Below are positions 1-7,913 of a stretch of DNA of 64,000 nucleotides, one piece after another. A model generated the notes under the pieces. That model saw only the letters and a program-made list of their open reading frames with translations. It did not search any database and was not told where the DNA came from. The DNA is from an uncultured Sphingomonas sp. GTDB lineage: Bacteria > Pseudomonadota > Alphaproteobacteria > Sphingomonadales > Sphingomonadaceae. Numbering within the stretch: the stretch's first letter is position 1; each line of letters begins with the position of its first letter. The stretch spans positions 1-64,000 of the forward strand of contig CAMLSA010000004.1 of the NCBI GenBank assembly GCA_946482655.1, given 5' to 3'. A program made the position numbers and the translations under genes.

Positions 1-55
1 AGGACGTCGCCCTTTCACGGCGAAAACACGGGTTCGAGTCCCGTTGGGGTCACCA
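1..55 (+). tRNA. tRNA-Glu (TTC), 3' part only
   Basis: The window opens inside a tRNA gene. The anticodon stem is TCGCC/GGCGA around loop CTTTCAC, so the anticodon is TTC at 14-16. The T-arm GGGTTCGAGTCCC follows, then the 3' acceptor strand and an encoded CCA at 53-55. The layout matches bacterial tRNA-Glu closely. The 5' acceptor strand and D-arm lie outside the window. Confidence 0.93.
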
Positions 56-123
56 TCCCTTGTAGACAAGGGCCCGGCAGCGCCGCCGCGACCGATACGG
101 TCCGTTGCACCCCACGATCCGCC

Positions 124-148
124 GGAACCTTGTCCCCCCGCCGTAGTT
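124..148 (+). promoter_or_regulatory. EcfG-type (general stress) promoter candidate
   Basis: GGAAC at 124-128 is followed after 17 nt by GTT at 146-148 (AGTT if the preceding base is counted). This matches the alphaproteobacterial EcfG consensus GGAAC-N16/17-CGTT except for the C. The predicted start of transcription, near 155, lies about 20 nt before the ATG at 177, an ideal position for the secreted PRC-like gene. The motif is short and can occur by chance. Confidence 0.5.
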
Positions 149-176
149 GATTCCGCAAAGCCCGACGGCATCGAGA

Positions 177-527
177 ATGTACCGGTTATCATCCGCTTAT
201 CTGGCTGTCGCGGCGGTGCTGGGCGCCGCTTCCGTGCCCCGCGCCCAGGCGGTCATGCCGCCGAGATCCGGTCCCGAACCGTCACCTCCCATGGTCGCCC
301 CGGCGCCGCCTGCCTTCAAGGCCGGCGCGATCGTCACCGACCGAACCGGCGCCCGGCTTGGCCCGATCCAGAGCCTGGCCCTCGCGCCGAGCGGGCCCAT
401 GGTGGTGATCCGGATTGACGGCAAGCTGGTAAGCGTTCCCCAATCGACCCTGACGCTCGAGCATGGAAACGCCGTCAGCTCTCAAACCAAGGCAGAGATC
501 CTCGTCGCCGCGGGAGCTCCGCGCTGA
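177..527 (+). CDS. Secreted small PRC-barrel-like protein
   Basis: This is a 116-residue protein. The ATG at 177 is preferred to an upstream TTG at 147 because it starts directly with a signal peptide: a basic Met-Tyr-Arg start, a hydrophobic core and an A-Q-A cleavage site near residue 25. The mature part has a Pro-rich linker, then about 65 residues (KAGAIVTDRTGARLGPIQSL onward) with the GxxVxDxxGxxLGxI pattern of PRC-barrel folds. It is probably periplasmic. An EcfG-type promoter sits just upstream, which suggests induction in the general stress response. The ligand is unknown. Confidence 0.7.
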   Translation: MYRLSSAYLAVAAVLGAASVPRAQAVMPPRSGPEPSPPMVAPAPPAFKAGAIVTDRTGARLGPIQSLALAPSGPMVVIRIDGKLVSVPQSTLTLEHGNAVSSQTKAEILVAAGAPR

Positions 528-550
528 GCGACGGAATATCGTCGGAAGAT

Positions 551-1642
551 TTACCGCTTCGCCAGCGATGATCGCTCATCCTCACCGGGGATATCCGTGC
601 TTTCGTGGAGCAGCCCGCGGATATAAAGCTCCTTCACCGCGACATACGCCACCACCGTCAACGGCGCGGCAAACAGCACTCCGAGCGGCCCGAAGACAAT
701 GCCCATGGCGACGAGCGCGAACAGCGTCAGCGCCGGAGGCAGCGAAACCGTCTGACGCTGCACCAACGGAGTGATGACATTGCCTTCGAGCTGCTGGATC
801 ACCGTGTAAAGCAGCAGCGTCATGACCACGGTCTGGCCGTCCTGCGTAAGCGCGAGAAGCAGCGCCGGAACGGCCATGAGGATCGGCCCCAGGAAGGGAA
901 TGAATTCGAGCAGTGCCGCGATCAGACCGAGCGCGATCGACGAGGGAAGACCGATCGCCCAGGCGCCCAGCCCGGTGAGTATTCCGACGATCAGCATCGC
1001 GAAGAACTGGCCGATCAGCCAAAGCCGCAACGCGCCGCCCGACAGGTTGAGCGTTTCCTCGGCGGCGGGCCGCGCCCGTCTCGGCAACAGCTTGAGGAGA
1101 CCGTTGCGATACAGGCTCGGCTGAAAGGCCAGATAGATGCCTCCGACGAGGATGACGAGGAATGCGGCAATGGCCGATCCCAATGAAACGGCGAGGCCGC
1201 CCGCCTTGGTCATGATGCCGCTTTGGCCAATGATCGTGGTGTGAAGCCAGCCGAGGAACTGGCGGCCGGGCTCGGTGCTGCGCAGCCGATCCTCGAATGA
1301 CCGCCATGCCTCCGGAATCCGGTCTCCCAGATGAGAGACCTGCGCCTGAATTTCCGCGCCGAAGATCCAGGTGGCCAGTGCGAATCCCAGGAAAAGCAAC
1401 AGGACCGTTGCCACCATTGCCAGGCGTCGCGGTACCGGTGTCCATCGCGCCACCAGAACGGAGGCTTCATGCAGCAGCACCGCCACGATCACCGATCCGA
1501 AGATCAGGAGCAAGAGATCGAGGAGAAGCCACAGGCCGAGGCCAAGGGCGAGGAACGTCGAAACGACGATCAGACGGCGGACGAACTGCCGGTCGTCCAT
1601 CCGGTGCGGAGAACTCGCCTCATCCCGAGAATCTTCTCCCAT
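551..1642 (-). CDS. AI-2E family (PerM-like) membrane transporter
   Basis: This 363-residue inner-membrane protein has the AI-2E transporter family layout: a pair of N-terminal membrane helices (about residues 25-60), a third near 75-95, an amphipathic stretch at about 100-150, and a C-terminal block of five helices containing the family segments LEFIPFLGPILMAVPALLL and QQLEGNVITPLVQ. Length is normal for the family. The start has an AGGAG eight bases upstream. Members export small molecules or act as Na+/H+ antiporters; the substrate here cannot be told from sequence. It is a lone gene, divergent from the small gene at 1880. Confidence 0.88.
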   Translation of the reverse strand: MGEDSRDEASSPHRMDDRQFVRRLIVVSTFLALGLGLWLLLDLLLLIFGSVIVAVLLHEASVLVARWTPVPRRLAMVATVLLLFLGFALATWIFGAEIQAQVSHLGDRIPEAWRSFEDRLRSTEPGRQFLGWLHTTIIGQSGIMTKAGGLAVSLGSAIAAFLVILVGGIYLAFQPSLYRNGLLKLLPRRARPAAEETLNLSGGALRLWLIGQFFAMLIVGILTGLGAWAIGLPSSIALGLIAALLEFIPFLGPILMAVPALLLALTQDGQTVVMTLLLYTVIQQLEGNVITPLVQRQTVSLPPALTLFALVAMGIVFGPLGVLFAAPLTVVAYVAVKELYIRGLLHESTDIPGEDERSSLAKR

Positions 1643-1879
1643 CGCGGCTGCTCCTATTTTCTGGGTCGGGTATAATGTTTCACCCGCTGATTGCCAGCGG
1701 GGGTGCCGCTACCGCTTTACGGGTTTGTTGCGTCGTCGATGCGATACCCATCACCCATCTTGCGGATCGGCGCGAGATCCCATCGGCCTGTCCTGCGAGC
1801 GAGAGCAAGCCGTTTCCAAGGGGAAGCGGCAGGTCTAGGCTGATCACTCTGAGCAGGTGAGTCGCACGTGGAGGCGAGC

Positions 1880-2098
1880 ATGAGCGAAGACAATCTTGCA
1901 TTTTACGAGCGCCGCGCCCGCCAGGAGGCCCAGGCAGCGGCCTCGGCCAGCAGCCCGGCCATGGCTTCCGCCCACCGGCTGTTGTCGATTCAATATGAGG
2001 ACCGCGCGGGCGAGCTGCGGGCCGAGGGCCAGTGCCTGCATGATGGGGACGATATGTGCTTGGAGACGGCCGATGCCCGACCAGACGCGCGGCGCTGA
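1880..2098 (+). CDS. Small hydrophilic protein, paralogue of the gene at 5153
   Basis: This is a 72-residue protein of unknown function. The ATG at 1880 is chosen over a GTG at 1868 because GGAGG lies five bases before it. The core (FYERRARQEAQAAASASSPA to DRAGELR) aligns without gaps with the 68-residue protein at 5153-5359: both have an aromatic-x-E-x-R start, an Ala-rich helix, a Ser/Cys-Pro turn, then a His-x-Leu helix. It looks like two helices and has no signal peptide. Its 3' end overlaps the phasin gene by 26 bp, so the two are probably cotranscribed. Confidence 0.65.
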   Translation: MSEDNLAFYERRARQEAQAAASASSPAMASAHRLLSIQYEDRAGELRAEGQCLHDGDDMCLETADARPDARR

Positions 2099-2678
2099 GC
2101 CGGTCACGGGCCAGCGGGAGGCCAGGCCCAAGGCTCCCTCCATTGCCGCGCATGAAAAGAGCGCCGCCGAGGCCTCCCTTATCATGCCCGCGGCCATCGC
2201 CGAATCCCTGATCGAGGGGGCGATAGCCATGACCCAGACCGTCACGGCTCCCGCTCAGGCCGTGGAAAGGATCAAATCGGCGGCCGGCGACCTCAATACC
2301 CGCAGCAGGGTCGCTTTCGGCGAGGCCGCCAAGCTGGCCGAGGAAATGACCGACCTCGCCAGGGGCAATGCCGAGGCCATCGCCGCCTCAGGCCGGGTCG
2401 CCGTCGATGGGGCCGAGGCGCTCGGGAGGGAGGCGGCGATATTCGGCGCGAAGGGTCTGGCAACAACGGCGGCTGCATTCACGAGTTTGACGACGGTGAA
2501 ATCACCTGCCGAGCTGTTCGCGCTTCACGGCAATTATCTCCGGGCTTCGTTCACCGAAATCATGACTGAAGCGATCAGGATCGGTGAAATCTGCATGAAC
2601 CTGCCTGTAGAGGTCGTGCGGCCGTTCTCGAGCCGCGTCGCCGTCGCCGCGGAAAAAGTCCGGACCGCCGCGACATAG
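2073..2678 (+). CDS. Phasin family protein
   Basis: This is a 201-residue protein. The ATG at 2073 has GGAG seven bases upstream, inside the end of the preceding small gene. From about residue 55 the sequence is Ala-rich and amphipathic-helical, with the phasin pattern SRVAFGEAAKLAEEMTDLAR, NAEAIAASGRVAVDGAEALG and a C-terminal FTEIMTEAIRIGEI segment. Phasins coat polyhydroxyalkanoate granules, and some have stress roles. No PHA synthase or depolymerase gene is nearby, so granule binding is family knowledge, not context. The first 55 residues are low-complexity and may be a lineage-specific tail. Confidence 0.8.
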   Translation: MPDQTRGAEPVTGQREARPKAPSIAAHEKSAAEASLIMPAAIAESLIEGAIAMTQTVTAPAQAVERIKSAAGDLNTRSRVAFGEAAKLAEEMTDLARGNAEAIAASGRVAVDGAEALGREAAIFGAKGLATTAAAFTSLTTVKSPAELFALHGNYLRASFTEIMTEAIRIGEICMNLPVEVVRPFSSRVAVAAEKVRTAAT

Positions 2679-2902
2679 GATGGACGATCCGACGAATGGC
2701 CCGATCGTTCACCTGTTCATCTCCGGCCGGACGGCAACTTGTGTGTCGCCGCCGTACCGATGTCCGCCGGGTGAGAAGGATTTGGGCCGGCATCTCCGGT
2801 CTGTCGCGTCACAGGCCTATGAACTCCTCCGCCTGACGCCTTGGGGGACAACGGCGAAGACTTCTCCTGTTCCGGACTTTCGGGGTGATCTCCGAAGAAA
2901 GG

Positions 2903-3286
2903 CTAGTTTGTCATGACGGGCGTCCGGGCAGCTTGCGGCCGGCGCTTCCAGTTCCATGTCCCGATCCACGAGGCGATGCGCCGCAGCCGCCATAAGGCGG
3001 TACGGCCCGGATTGTCGCTATCCCATCGCGCATTATAGCCGATCAGATCGAGAAGATCGCGAATGTCGCCCCGAGCGACGATCAGCCGTCCGTCCATATA
3101 AGCCTCGCCCACACCCAATGCGGGGTTGCGGGCGATCCGCCAGGGCGTCGCTCGACCGGTCAGGCGAATCGTCACCGGCTTCAGCGAAGGCGAAGGATCG
3201 CCATAGACGCGAATCCGGCCTTCGGGATCGATGACGGTGAGCTGGCCGACCCGGACCAGCTTGCTCTTGACGGGCTGACGGCCCGG
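2903..3286 (-). pseudogene. Remnant of cyclopropane-fatty-acyl-phospholipid synthase (N-terminal part)
   Basis: Translation of this stretch gives the N-terminal domain of CFA synthase (VRVGQLTVIDPEGRIRVYGD, then RLTGRATPWRIARNPALGVG and EAYMDGRLIV). Homology runs upstream to about 3280, but no ATG, GTG or TTG occurs in frame before a GTG at 3175, which falls inside the domain. The frame ends at 2903, just before the methyltransferase half (the expected ARRNVAHHYDLG region) that a full protein of about 400 residues carries. It lies in the same frame as the upstream kinase gene and follows its TGA directly. I read it as a decayed fragment. A 90-residue product from the GTG cannot be excluded. 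Confidence 0.7.
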
Positions 3287-4846
3287 TCAGAGACGAACCT
3301 CCAGGAGAGCGCCCGCCGCCGCAGCAACGGCATCGTGTCCGTCGGCCGTAGCGAGACGGTGCCAGTCCCCCAGATCGCCGATGTCGATCTTCGCCTGCGA
3401 ACGCGCGACGGCGGCATCGGCATCCGAGGCATCGGCCCGTCGCGTGGAGAGTCGCGTAACTCTCCGCGCCAGAGACGTTTCCAGCCAGAGGCCGGTGAAA
3501 CCGGCGCCGGCCGTTCGAGCGACCGCGGCCATGCGCCCGCGTTGGGCGGGATCCATGAACGCGGCGTCGGCGATCACCGATTGTCCCCCGGCGATGGCGG
3601 ACGCGGTGCCTTCGGCAAGCGCCAAATAGACCCGCTCGCTGTGCCCGGCCGAATAATGCTCGGAAGACAGGCGGGTCTCGGGCGGAACACCGGCGAGCCG
3701 CTTGCGCAGCACGTCGCTTCTGATCACGCGCGCACCCGGTGCCCTGCCGATCGCGCCCCCGATCGCGCGCGCCAGAGTCGATTTGCCGGTGCCCGACAGA
3801 CCGCCGATCGCCACGACACGGGCGGGCAGCGGCGTCAGCAGGTCGAGCGCGACATCGAGGAAGCGCGCCGCCTCGGCGCGGGCACGCGTGTCGCGCGATC
3901 GCGCGCTCTTTGCGGCGAGGACATGCGCGCGGATCGCAGCACGCGTCGCCAGGAACGGCGGCATCAGTGCGATCCCTGTCTCGTCGGCGGGCGAAAGGTC
4001 CAGATAGCGGTTGAAGACAATGTTCGCTTCTACATGCAAACCGCGCTGCCACAGGTCCATCAACAGGAAAGCGAGGTCGTAGAGCAGATCGACCGTGGCA
4101 AGTTTCGTACTGAATTCGAGACAGTCGAACGGGGTCGGTTCGCCGTCGATCATGGCGATGTTCGCGAGGTGGAGATCGCCATGGCCATGGCGCACGCGGC
4201 CCGCGTGCGCCCGAGCATCGAGCAACGGGGCCAGCTCGTCGATCATCGCCAGCAGACGTTCGGCGAGGTGGCGGCTCAGTTGCTGGTCGATCAGGTCCGG
4301 AAAGGCCGCCATGCTGGCTCTGTTTCCCTCCACGATCCGCCGGAACGGATCGGCGCCGGCCGGCATGGTCGTTTCCTTGGAGTCGGCGTGAAAGGCGGCC
4401 ACCCGATCGGCGAGGCGCGTAAGCAGGTTGGCCTCCAGCTGGCCCGCCTCGGCCTTATGCTCGAGCAGATCGTCGTCGCCAAATCGCCGCATCTCGAGCA
4501 ACCAGTCGACCGTTTCGCCATCACCATCTATCGCGAGCCGTCCGCACCCGCTCCGTGTGATCGCGTGAATGCCCCGGTAGAGCGTTGGCGCAGTCCGGCG
4601 ATTGAGTTTCAGTTCGGCCTCGAGCGCGGCCTGGCGGCGGCCGGGCGTCGAAAAGTCAAGATAATCGTAGCGCACTGCGCGCTTGAGCTTCCAGGCGCGA
4701 TCGCCGGCCAGGAAGATACTCGCCGCATGGGTGTCGATCCGCTTCGGCACCGTCCGTCCAAACGCTCGTCCGTCGGAAAGATAAGCAAGGACATCCTCCT
4801 GCGGATCCGGCGGAGACGCCTCAGGCCTTTCAAGCGAACAGGCCAT
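3287..4846 (-). CDS. Bifunctional APH-like phosphotransferase / P-loop kinase
   Basis: This 519-residue protein combines an aminoglycoside phosphotransferase-like fold, with its catalytic HGDLHLAN motif at residues 222-229 and a DCLEFS segment after it, with a C-terminal AAA/P-loop kinase-like domain (GGLSGTGKST at 348-357, then IRSDVLRKRL and DAAFMDPAQR). This architecture is common in proteobacteria; the substrate is not known and drug resistance should not be assumed. The ATG at 4846 is chosen because GAGG lies nine bases upstream. It overlaps the 3' end of the small gene at 4830-5057, so the two are probably coexpressed. Confidence 0.82.
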   Translation of the reverse strand: MACSLERPEASPPDPQEDVLAYLSDGRAFGRTVPKRIDTHAASIFLAGDRAWKLKRAVRYDYLDFSTPGRRQAALEAELKLNRRTAPTLYRGIHAITRSGCGRLAIDGDGETVDWLLEMRRFGDDDLLEHKAEAGQLEANLLTRLADRVAAFHADSKETTMPAGADPFRRIVEGNRASMAAFPDLIDQQLSRHLAERLLAMIDELAPLLDARAHAGRVRHGHGDLHLANIAMIDGEPTPFDCLEFSTKLATVDLLYDLAFLLMDLWQRGLHVEANIVFNRYLDLSPADETGIALMPPFLATRAAIRAHVLAAKSARSRDTRARAEAARFLDVALDLLTPLPARVVAIGGLSGTGKSTLARAIGGAIGRAPGARVIRSDVLRKRLAGVPPETRLSSEHYSAGHSERVYLALAEGTASAIAGGQSVIADAAFMDPAQRGRMAAVARTAGAGFTGLWLETSLARRVTRLSTRRADASDADAAVARSQAKIDIGDLGDWHRLATADGHDAVAAAAGALLEVRL

Positions 4847-5057
4847 GCTCGTCATCCTCGGCGAGCGGCTCCGGAACGACGAGCTGGTCGTGAGTGTCCA
4901 GACAGGCATGATGGTCGGCAGGCGGACGGGCCAGCGCGGACGCGGCGTCCCAGAACGCCGTCTGGATCGCCCAGCCGACCTCCCAGCTCTGTTGAATTAG
5001 TAAAGCGATCGCCGACAGAGCGCCTGGCTCAGGCTCCTGCTTCGCGCCAAAAGTCAT
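4830..5057 (-). CDS. Small protein of unknown function
   Basis: This 75-residue protein starts at the ATG at 5057, which has GGGAG seven bases upstream. Its central segment (IALLIQQSWEVGWAIQTAFW) is amphipathic and aromatic-rich, and the tail is acidic with several Pro residues. There is no signal peptide or clear transmembrane helix. The 3' end overlaps the APH/P-loop kinase gene by 17 bp, suggesting translational coupling. I do not recognise a family. Confidence 0.5.
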   Translation of the reverse strand: MTFGAKQEPEPGALSAIALLIQQSWEVGWAIQTAFWDAASALARPPADHHACLDTHDQLVVPEPLAEDDEHGLFA

Positions 5058-5152
5058 GGCAATTCTCCCGAGCGGGATCGTAGCCCATCCTCCCGGCACC
5101 GTCGCGATCGACGCGGCCCATCGGGGCGAAAGCCGGATCAATGGTGCAACGA

Positions 5153-5359
5153 TCACCCGATCGCGGATTTGGTTCCCTGACCCGGCGCGTCGCTCATCTC
5201 CATTGATTTCGCCTTCAGGCGTAGTGCGTTCGCTCTTTTGGCGAATTCCTGCGCGAGGTGCTCGTGGACGTAGGCCGCCTCGGGGCATGAGGCCCTCGCG
5301 GCGGCGTGCTTTTCCTCCAGCATGCGCTGTTCGCAATAGTCGACAGTCTCGTCGTCCAT
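5153..5359 (-). CDS. Small hydrophilic protein, paralogue of the gene at 1880
   Basis: This is a 68-residue protein with AGGAG eight bases before its ATG. Residues 8-50 (YCEQRMLEEKHAAARASCPE to KRANALR) line up without gaps with the protein at 1880-2098, so the two form a small family of about 70 residues that recurs in this region. Predicted structure is two helices with an exposed Cys-Pro turn. Function is unknown; the setting among stress genes is suggestive only. Confidence 0.65.
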   Translation of the reverse strand: MDDETVDYCEQRMLEEKHAAARASCPEAAYVHEHLAQEFAKRANALRLKAKSMEMSDAPGQGTKSAIG

Positions 5360-5616
5360 CTGAATCTCTCCTGTTATCGGCCCGAGATAGGATCACAAGG
5401 GCAGGATCAAAGACGAAACAAGACAGACGGCGGCTGGCGTGAGATCGGGTCACGGCATCATCGTCGGGCTCATCCTTCGCCGACCGGAGGTGTCCCCCGG
5501 TGCGCAACGCTCGCAAGCGGTATTAAGCGGACGACGTCCCGTCCCCTGCTGCGGAGCCGGATCGAGCCCTTTCGGCGGGGCAGTCTGGCGGTCTCCCCGG
5601 CCCGCCGGGCATCACC

Positions 5617-6099
5617 CTAACCCATGCTCGACCAGGGTTCACTGAACTGGGCGTGGCGTGCCTGCCGGGTCAGGCGCGCGAATTCCGCCTGATCCATGTG
5701 GACGAGCGAAGCGTGGTCGCCGCCCTCGAAATAGATATCCGGTTGGCCCTCGAGGCTCTGGTCGACGAGCGTGGGGACTCCATAGCCGAAGCCCAGGGGC
5801 GGCACGGCGCCGACCGCGCAGTCGTCGAAGACCAATGCCACGTCCTCCTCGTCCGCAAGCCGCGGCTTCTGCCCAAGCTCGCCGCTCAGCTCGGCAAGCT
5901 CGATCCGGCGATTGGACGGCAGCACCGCAAGCAGATAGTCGTCCGTCGTGTCGAGCAGCACCGCCTTGGCGATCCGTTCGGGCGGGACATGGCAGATCAG
6001 CGCGTTCTGTATCGCGGAACTGGTCGGCGAATGCTCGATCACCTCGTAGTCGGCCTCCTGCGCGTCCAGATAATGGTGCAATTTGGGTGCGATCGACAT
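5617..6099 (-). CDS. YbaK/ProX-type aminoacyl-tRNA deacylase domain protein
   Basis: This 160-residue protein has the YbaK/aminoacyl-tRNA-editing fold: an N-terminal YEVIEHSPTSSA segment, the conserved lysine region IAKAVLLDTTDDYLLAVLPS and the Gly-rich AVPPLGFGYGVPTLVD segment. Family members hydrolyse mischarged tRNAs in trans. It is a stand-alone domain of normal length. AAGGAGG sits before the start. It is the last gene of a minus-strand run with DUF2267, CBS and Hsp20 genes, 21 bp from its neighbour, so it may be stress-coregulated with them. Confidence 0.85.
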   Translation of the reverse strand: MSIAPKLHHYLDAQEADYEVIEHSPTSSAIQNALICHVPPERIAKAVLLDTTDDYLLAVLPSNRRIELAELSGELGQKPRLADEEDVALVFDDCAVGAVPPLGFGYGVPTLVDQSLEGQPDIYFEGGDHASLVHMDQAEFARLTRQARHAQFSEPWSSMG

Positions 6100-6120
6100 T
6101 GGCTCCTCCTTGGCAGACGA

Positions 6121-6576
6121 TCATTGCGGAAGCGCGACCATCGCCTGTTCGGCCTCTTGCCAAAAGCTCACGAGCGGCTGGGGCAGCGCGTTCTGGACCT
6201 TGGCGATCTGGCCGTGCGAAACGTGGCGCGAGAGGACCGAAAACACCGCAGCTACCGCTGTTTCCGGATCGACCGGCCGAATGTCGGACAGCCATTCCGC
6301 CACCTCGGCGGCGAATTCTTCGGCTGTGTCGCAATCGCTTGGCTGCCGCTCGGGCTGATACTGGTCGTAATAAGTTCCGCGCACCAGCAACGGGAGCTGC
6401 GAACCGAGATGGGCGGCGAGATCGATGGGCAGCCGGTCGCGCAGCTTGTGCAGTACGGTGCTCAACACCTTCCAGGCGATCTGTCGATCCGGACCCATCT
6501 CCCGTTCGATCTCGCCGAGCCAGATATTGGTCGTCTGAATGGTCTTGTCGAAGACTTCTAGTCCGCAGGTGCTCAT
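6121..6576 (-). CDS. DUF2267 domain protein
   Basis: This 151-residue all-helical protein matches the DUF2267 pattern: FDKTIQTTNIWLGEIEREMG, then VLHKLRDRLPIDLAAHLGSQ, LPLLVRGTYYDQYQP and a C-terminal helix pair beginning AVAAVFSVLSRHVSHGQIAK. The family is often found beside CBS-domain and Hsp20 genes, as here. Biochemistry is unknown. GGAG lies seven bases upstream of the ATG, and it follows the CBS gene by 12 bp. Confidence 0.85.
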   Translation of the reverse strand: MSTCGLEVFDKTIQTTNIWLGEIEREMGPDRQIAWKVLSTVLHKLRDRLPIDLAAHLGSQLPLLVRGTYYDQYQPERQPSDCDTAEEFAAEVAEWLSDIRPVDPETAVAAVFSVLSRHVSHGQIAKVQNALPQPLVSFWQEAEQAMVALPQ

Positions 6577-6588
6577 GACCTTTCTCCG

Positions 6589-7023
6589 TCAGATCATCTG
6601 AGAGTGCAGGCTGCTCGGCCGGGCAATCTCGCTCAACGCTTCGCCCGCGCGCATGATCTCCCCATTCGCGGCGAGATCGCTGATCGAGACGATGCCGACG
6701 AGCCGTTTGTCGCGATTCACCACCGGCAGGCGGCGGATCTGCTGTTCCGACATGTTGTCGAGGACGTCGTCGACCTCTTCGTCGGCATAGCAATATTTGA
6801 CTTCCTCGCTCATCACGTCGCGGATCTTGGCGTCCGGCGCGCGGCCTGTGCCGACGGCGCGGATGGCGATGTCGCGATCGGTTATGACACCCACGAGCTT
6901 GTCGTTTTCACCGACCGGCAGGATACCGGCGTCGATGTCCGCCATTGTGCGGGCGGCGTCCTGCAGCGTTTCGCCCGGATCGGCGACGCGGACCTCCCGC
7001 GTCATACATTCGCTGACCTTCAT
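6589..7023 (-). CDS. Tandem CBS-domain protein
   Basis: This 144-residue soluble protein is a single pair of CBS motifs: residues about 5-60 (MTREVRVADPGETLQDAART, with GVITDRDIAIRAV) and about 70-125 (MSEEVKYCYADEEVDDVLDN, with LVGIVSISDLA). Such pairs bind adenine nucleotides and sense energy status. A homologue with the same architecture is at 12043-12474. GGAG lies eight bases before the ATG. It sits between the Hsp20 and DUF2267 genes in one transcription unit. Confidence 0.9.
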   Translation of the reverse strand: MKVSECMTREVRVADPGETLQDAARTMADIDAGILPVGENDKLVGVITDRDIAIRAVGTGRAPDAKIRDVMSEEVKYCYADEEVDDVLDNMSEQQIRRLPVVNRDKRLVGIVSISDLAANGEIMRAGEALSEIARPSSLHSQMI

Positions 7024-7075
7024 GATCTTTACTCCAAGGGGAGGGAGGCGGTGCGCTGGCGCCGCCCCCTTTGTC

Positions 7076-7603
7076 TCAATGCCGGGACTCAGGCCGGGTC
7101 TCGGTGATTTTTGCCGGGGGCGGGCCGCTTTCGATCGCGATCTTTCTGCGGCCGTTTTCAGGCCCCGTCCGCGGCAGCGTCACCGTCAGAACGCCGCGAT
7201 CGAAATGCGCGTGGACCTGATCCGGATCGACCGACTGCGGCAGCCGCAGCGACCGCTGGAATGTACCGTAGGCGCGCTCGCAGATATGACGGGCATCCTT
7301 GCCGTCGTCGTGCTCGACGCGTTTGTCGGCGCGAATGGTTAGGACGTCGTTGTCGACGCTCACCTCGACATCTTCTTCCTTCACGCCGGGTAGTTCGGCG
7401 GTGATGCGGGTCTCCTGTTCATTCTGGATCACATCGATATTCGGGGCCAGGATTCCACCGAGAACGTCACGCGCATCGTCGAACTCTCGGAACACGTCCT
7501 CGAACAAGCGATTGGCCTGACGGTAAAAGGAAAGGAAGGGGCTGGGCGCCCGAAACGGCTCGATCGAACGGGAGCGAAAAGGAGTGAGGGATTGGCTGGC
7601 CAT
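7076..7603 (-). CDS. Hsp20/alpha-crystallin small heat-shock protein
   Basis: This 175-residue holdase chaperone has an N-terminal region of about 60 residues (FLSFYRQANRLFEDVFREFD), an alpha-crystallin domain at about 62-155 with ITAELPGVKEEDVEVSVDND and the HFDRGVLTVTLPR signature, and a C-terminal I-A-I motif (RKIAIES) for oligomerisation. It is the first gene of a four-gene minus-strand run (CBS, DUF2267, YbaK). A full-consensus EcfG promoter (7773-7797) lies about 160 nt upstream, so control by the general stress response is more likely than by sigma-32, for which I see no clear site. Confidence 0.92.
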   Translation of the reverse strand: MASQSLTPFRSRSIEPFRAPSPFLSFYRQANRLFEDVFREFDDARDVLGGILAPNIDVIQNEQETRITAELPGVKEEDVEVSVDNDVLTIRADKRVEHDDGKDARHICERAYGTFQRSLRLPQSVDPDQVHAHFDRGVLTVTLPRTGPENGRRKIAIESGPPPAKITETRPESRH

Positions 7604-7913
7604 GGCAACATGCTCTCCTGTGCTACGCGTTGGGACTTTCGATCGCGCCCCGCCTCCGGCGGAAGGAGGAATGCCTCACGCTTCCTCGCTCCAAGAAAGG
7701 AAGCCGCTCCTGTTCTGCCGCTGATTTCGACGTTCCCACCTGCCGCTCTGGCAGCTCGCGCGATTACAGGAGAACGGGGTTTCCCAGGCGATGTTCCTGT
7801 CGATGTGATGAACGGAGGCACCCTCCAGACGGGAGGTGGAAGCTATCGGCGAGATATGCAACGAGCGCCTGCGCAGCGAGTTTCGATCAGTGAAAACCCC
7901 GAGGTTCAGCGTG
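7604..7913. other. Divergent intergenic region, hsp20 / DUF2784
   Basis: About 310 bp separate the hsp20 start from the DUF2784 gene. The only signal I can support is the minus-strand EcfG-type promoter at 7773-7797. Open frames through it lack ribosome sites and look non-coding. Confidence 0.5.
7773..7797 (-). promoter_or_regulatory. EcfG-type promoter of hsp20 run, full consensus
   Basis: On the minus strand GGAAC (7797-7793) is followed after exactly 16 nt by CGTT (7776-7773). This is the complete EcfG consensus. It points at the hsp20-CBS-DUF2267-YbaK run and leaves a 5' leader of about 160 nt. Confidence 0.6.

Noticed and set aside
57..72. Terminator after tRNA-Glu (CCCTTGT/ACAAGGG)
   Set aside because: The loop would be two nucleotides and no T-run follows. 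It may be a weak hairpin only.
1683..1701. Hairpin CCCGCTG/CAGCGGG upstream of the AI-2E gene
   Set aside because: A 7-bp stem with no T-run in GC-rich DNA. I cannot assign a role.
2680..2916. Open frame of 78 codons following the phasin gene
   Set aside because: No ribosome site, no family likeness and irregular composition. Kept as intergenic.
3287..3289. Programmed readthrough of TGA to join the kinase to the CFA-synthase remnant
   Set aside because: The frames match, but I see no selenocysteine element or readthrough signal, and the CFA part lacks its catalytic half. Decay is simpler.
3335..5083. Open frame of 582 codons on the plus strand opposite the APH/P-loop kinase
   Set aside because: It is an antisense artefact of GC-rich coding. 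The minus-strand protein has intact catalytic motifs.
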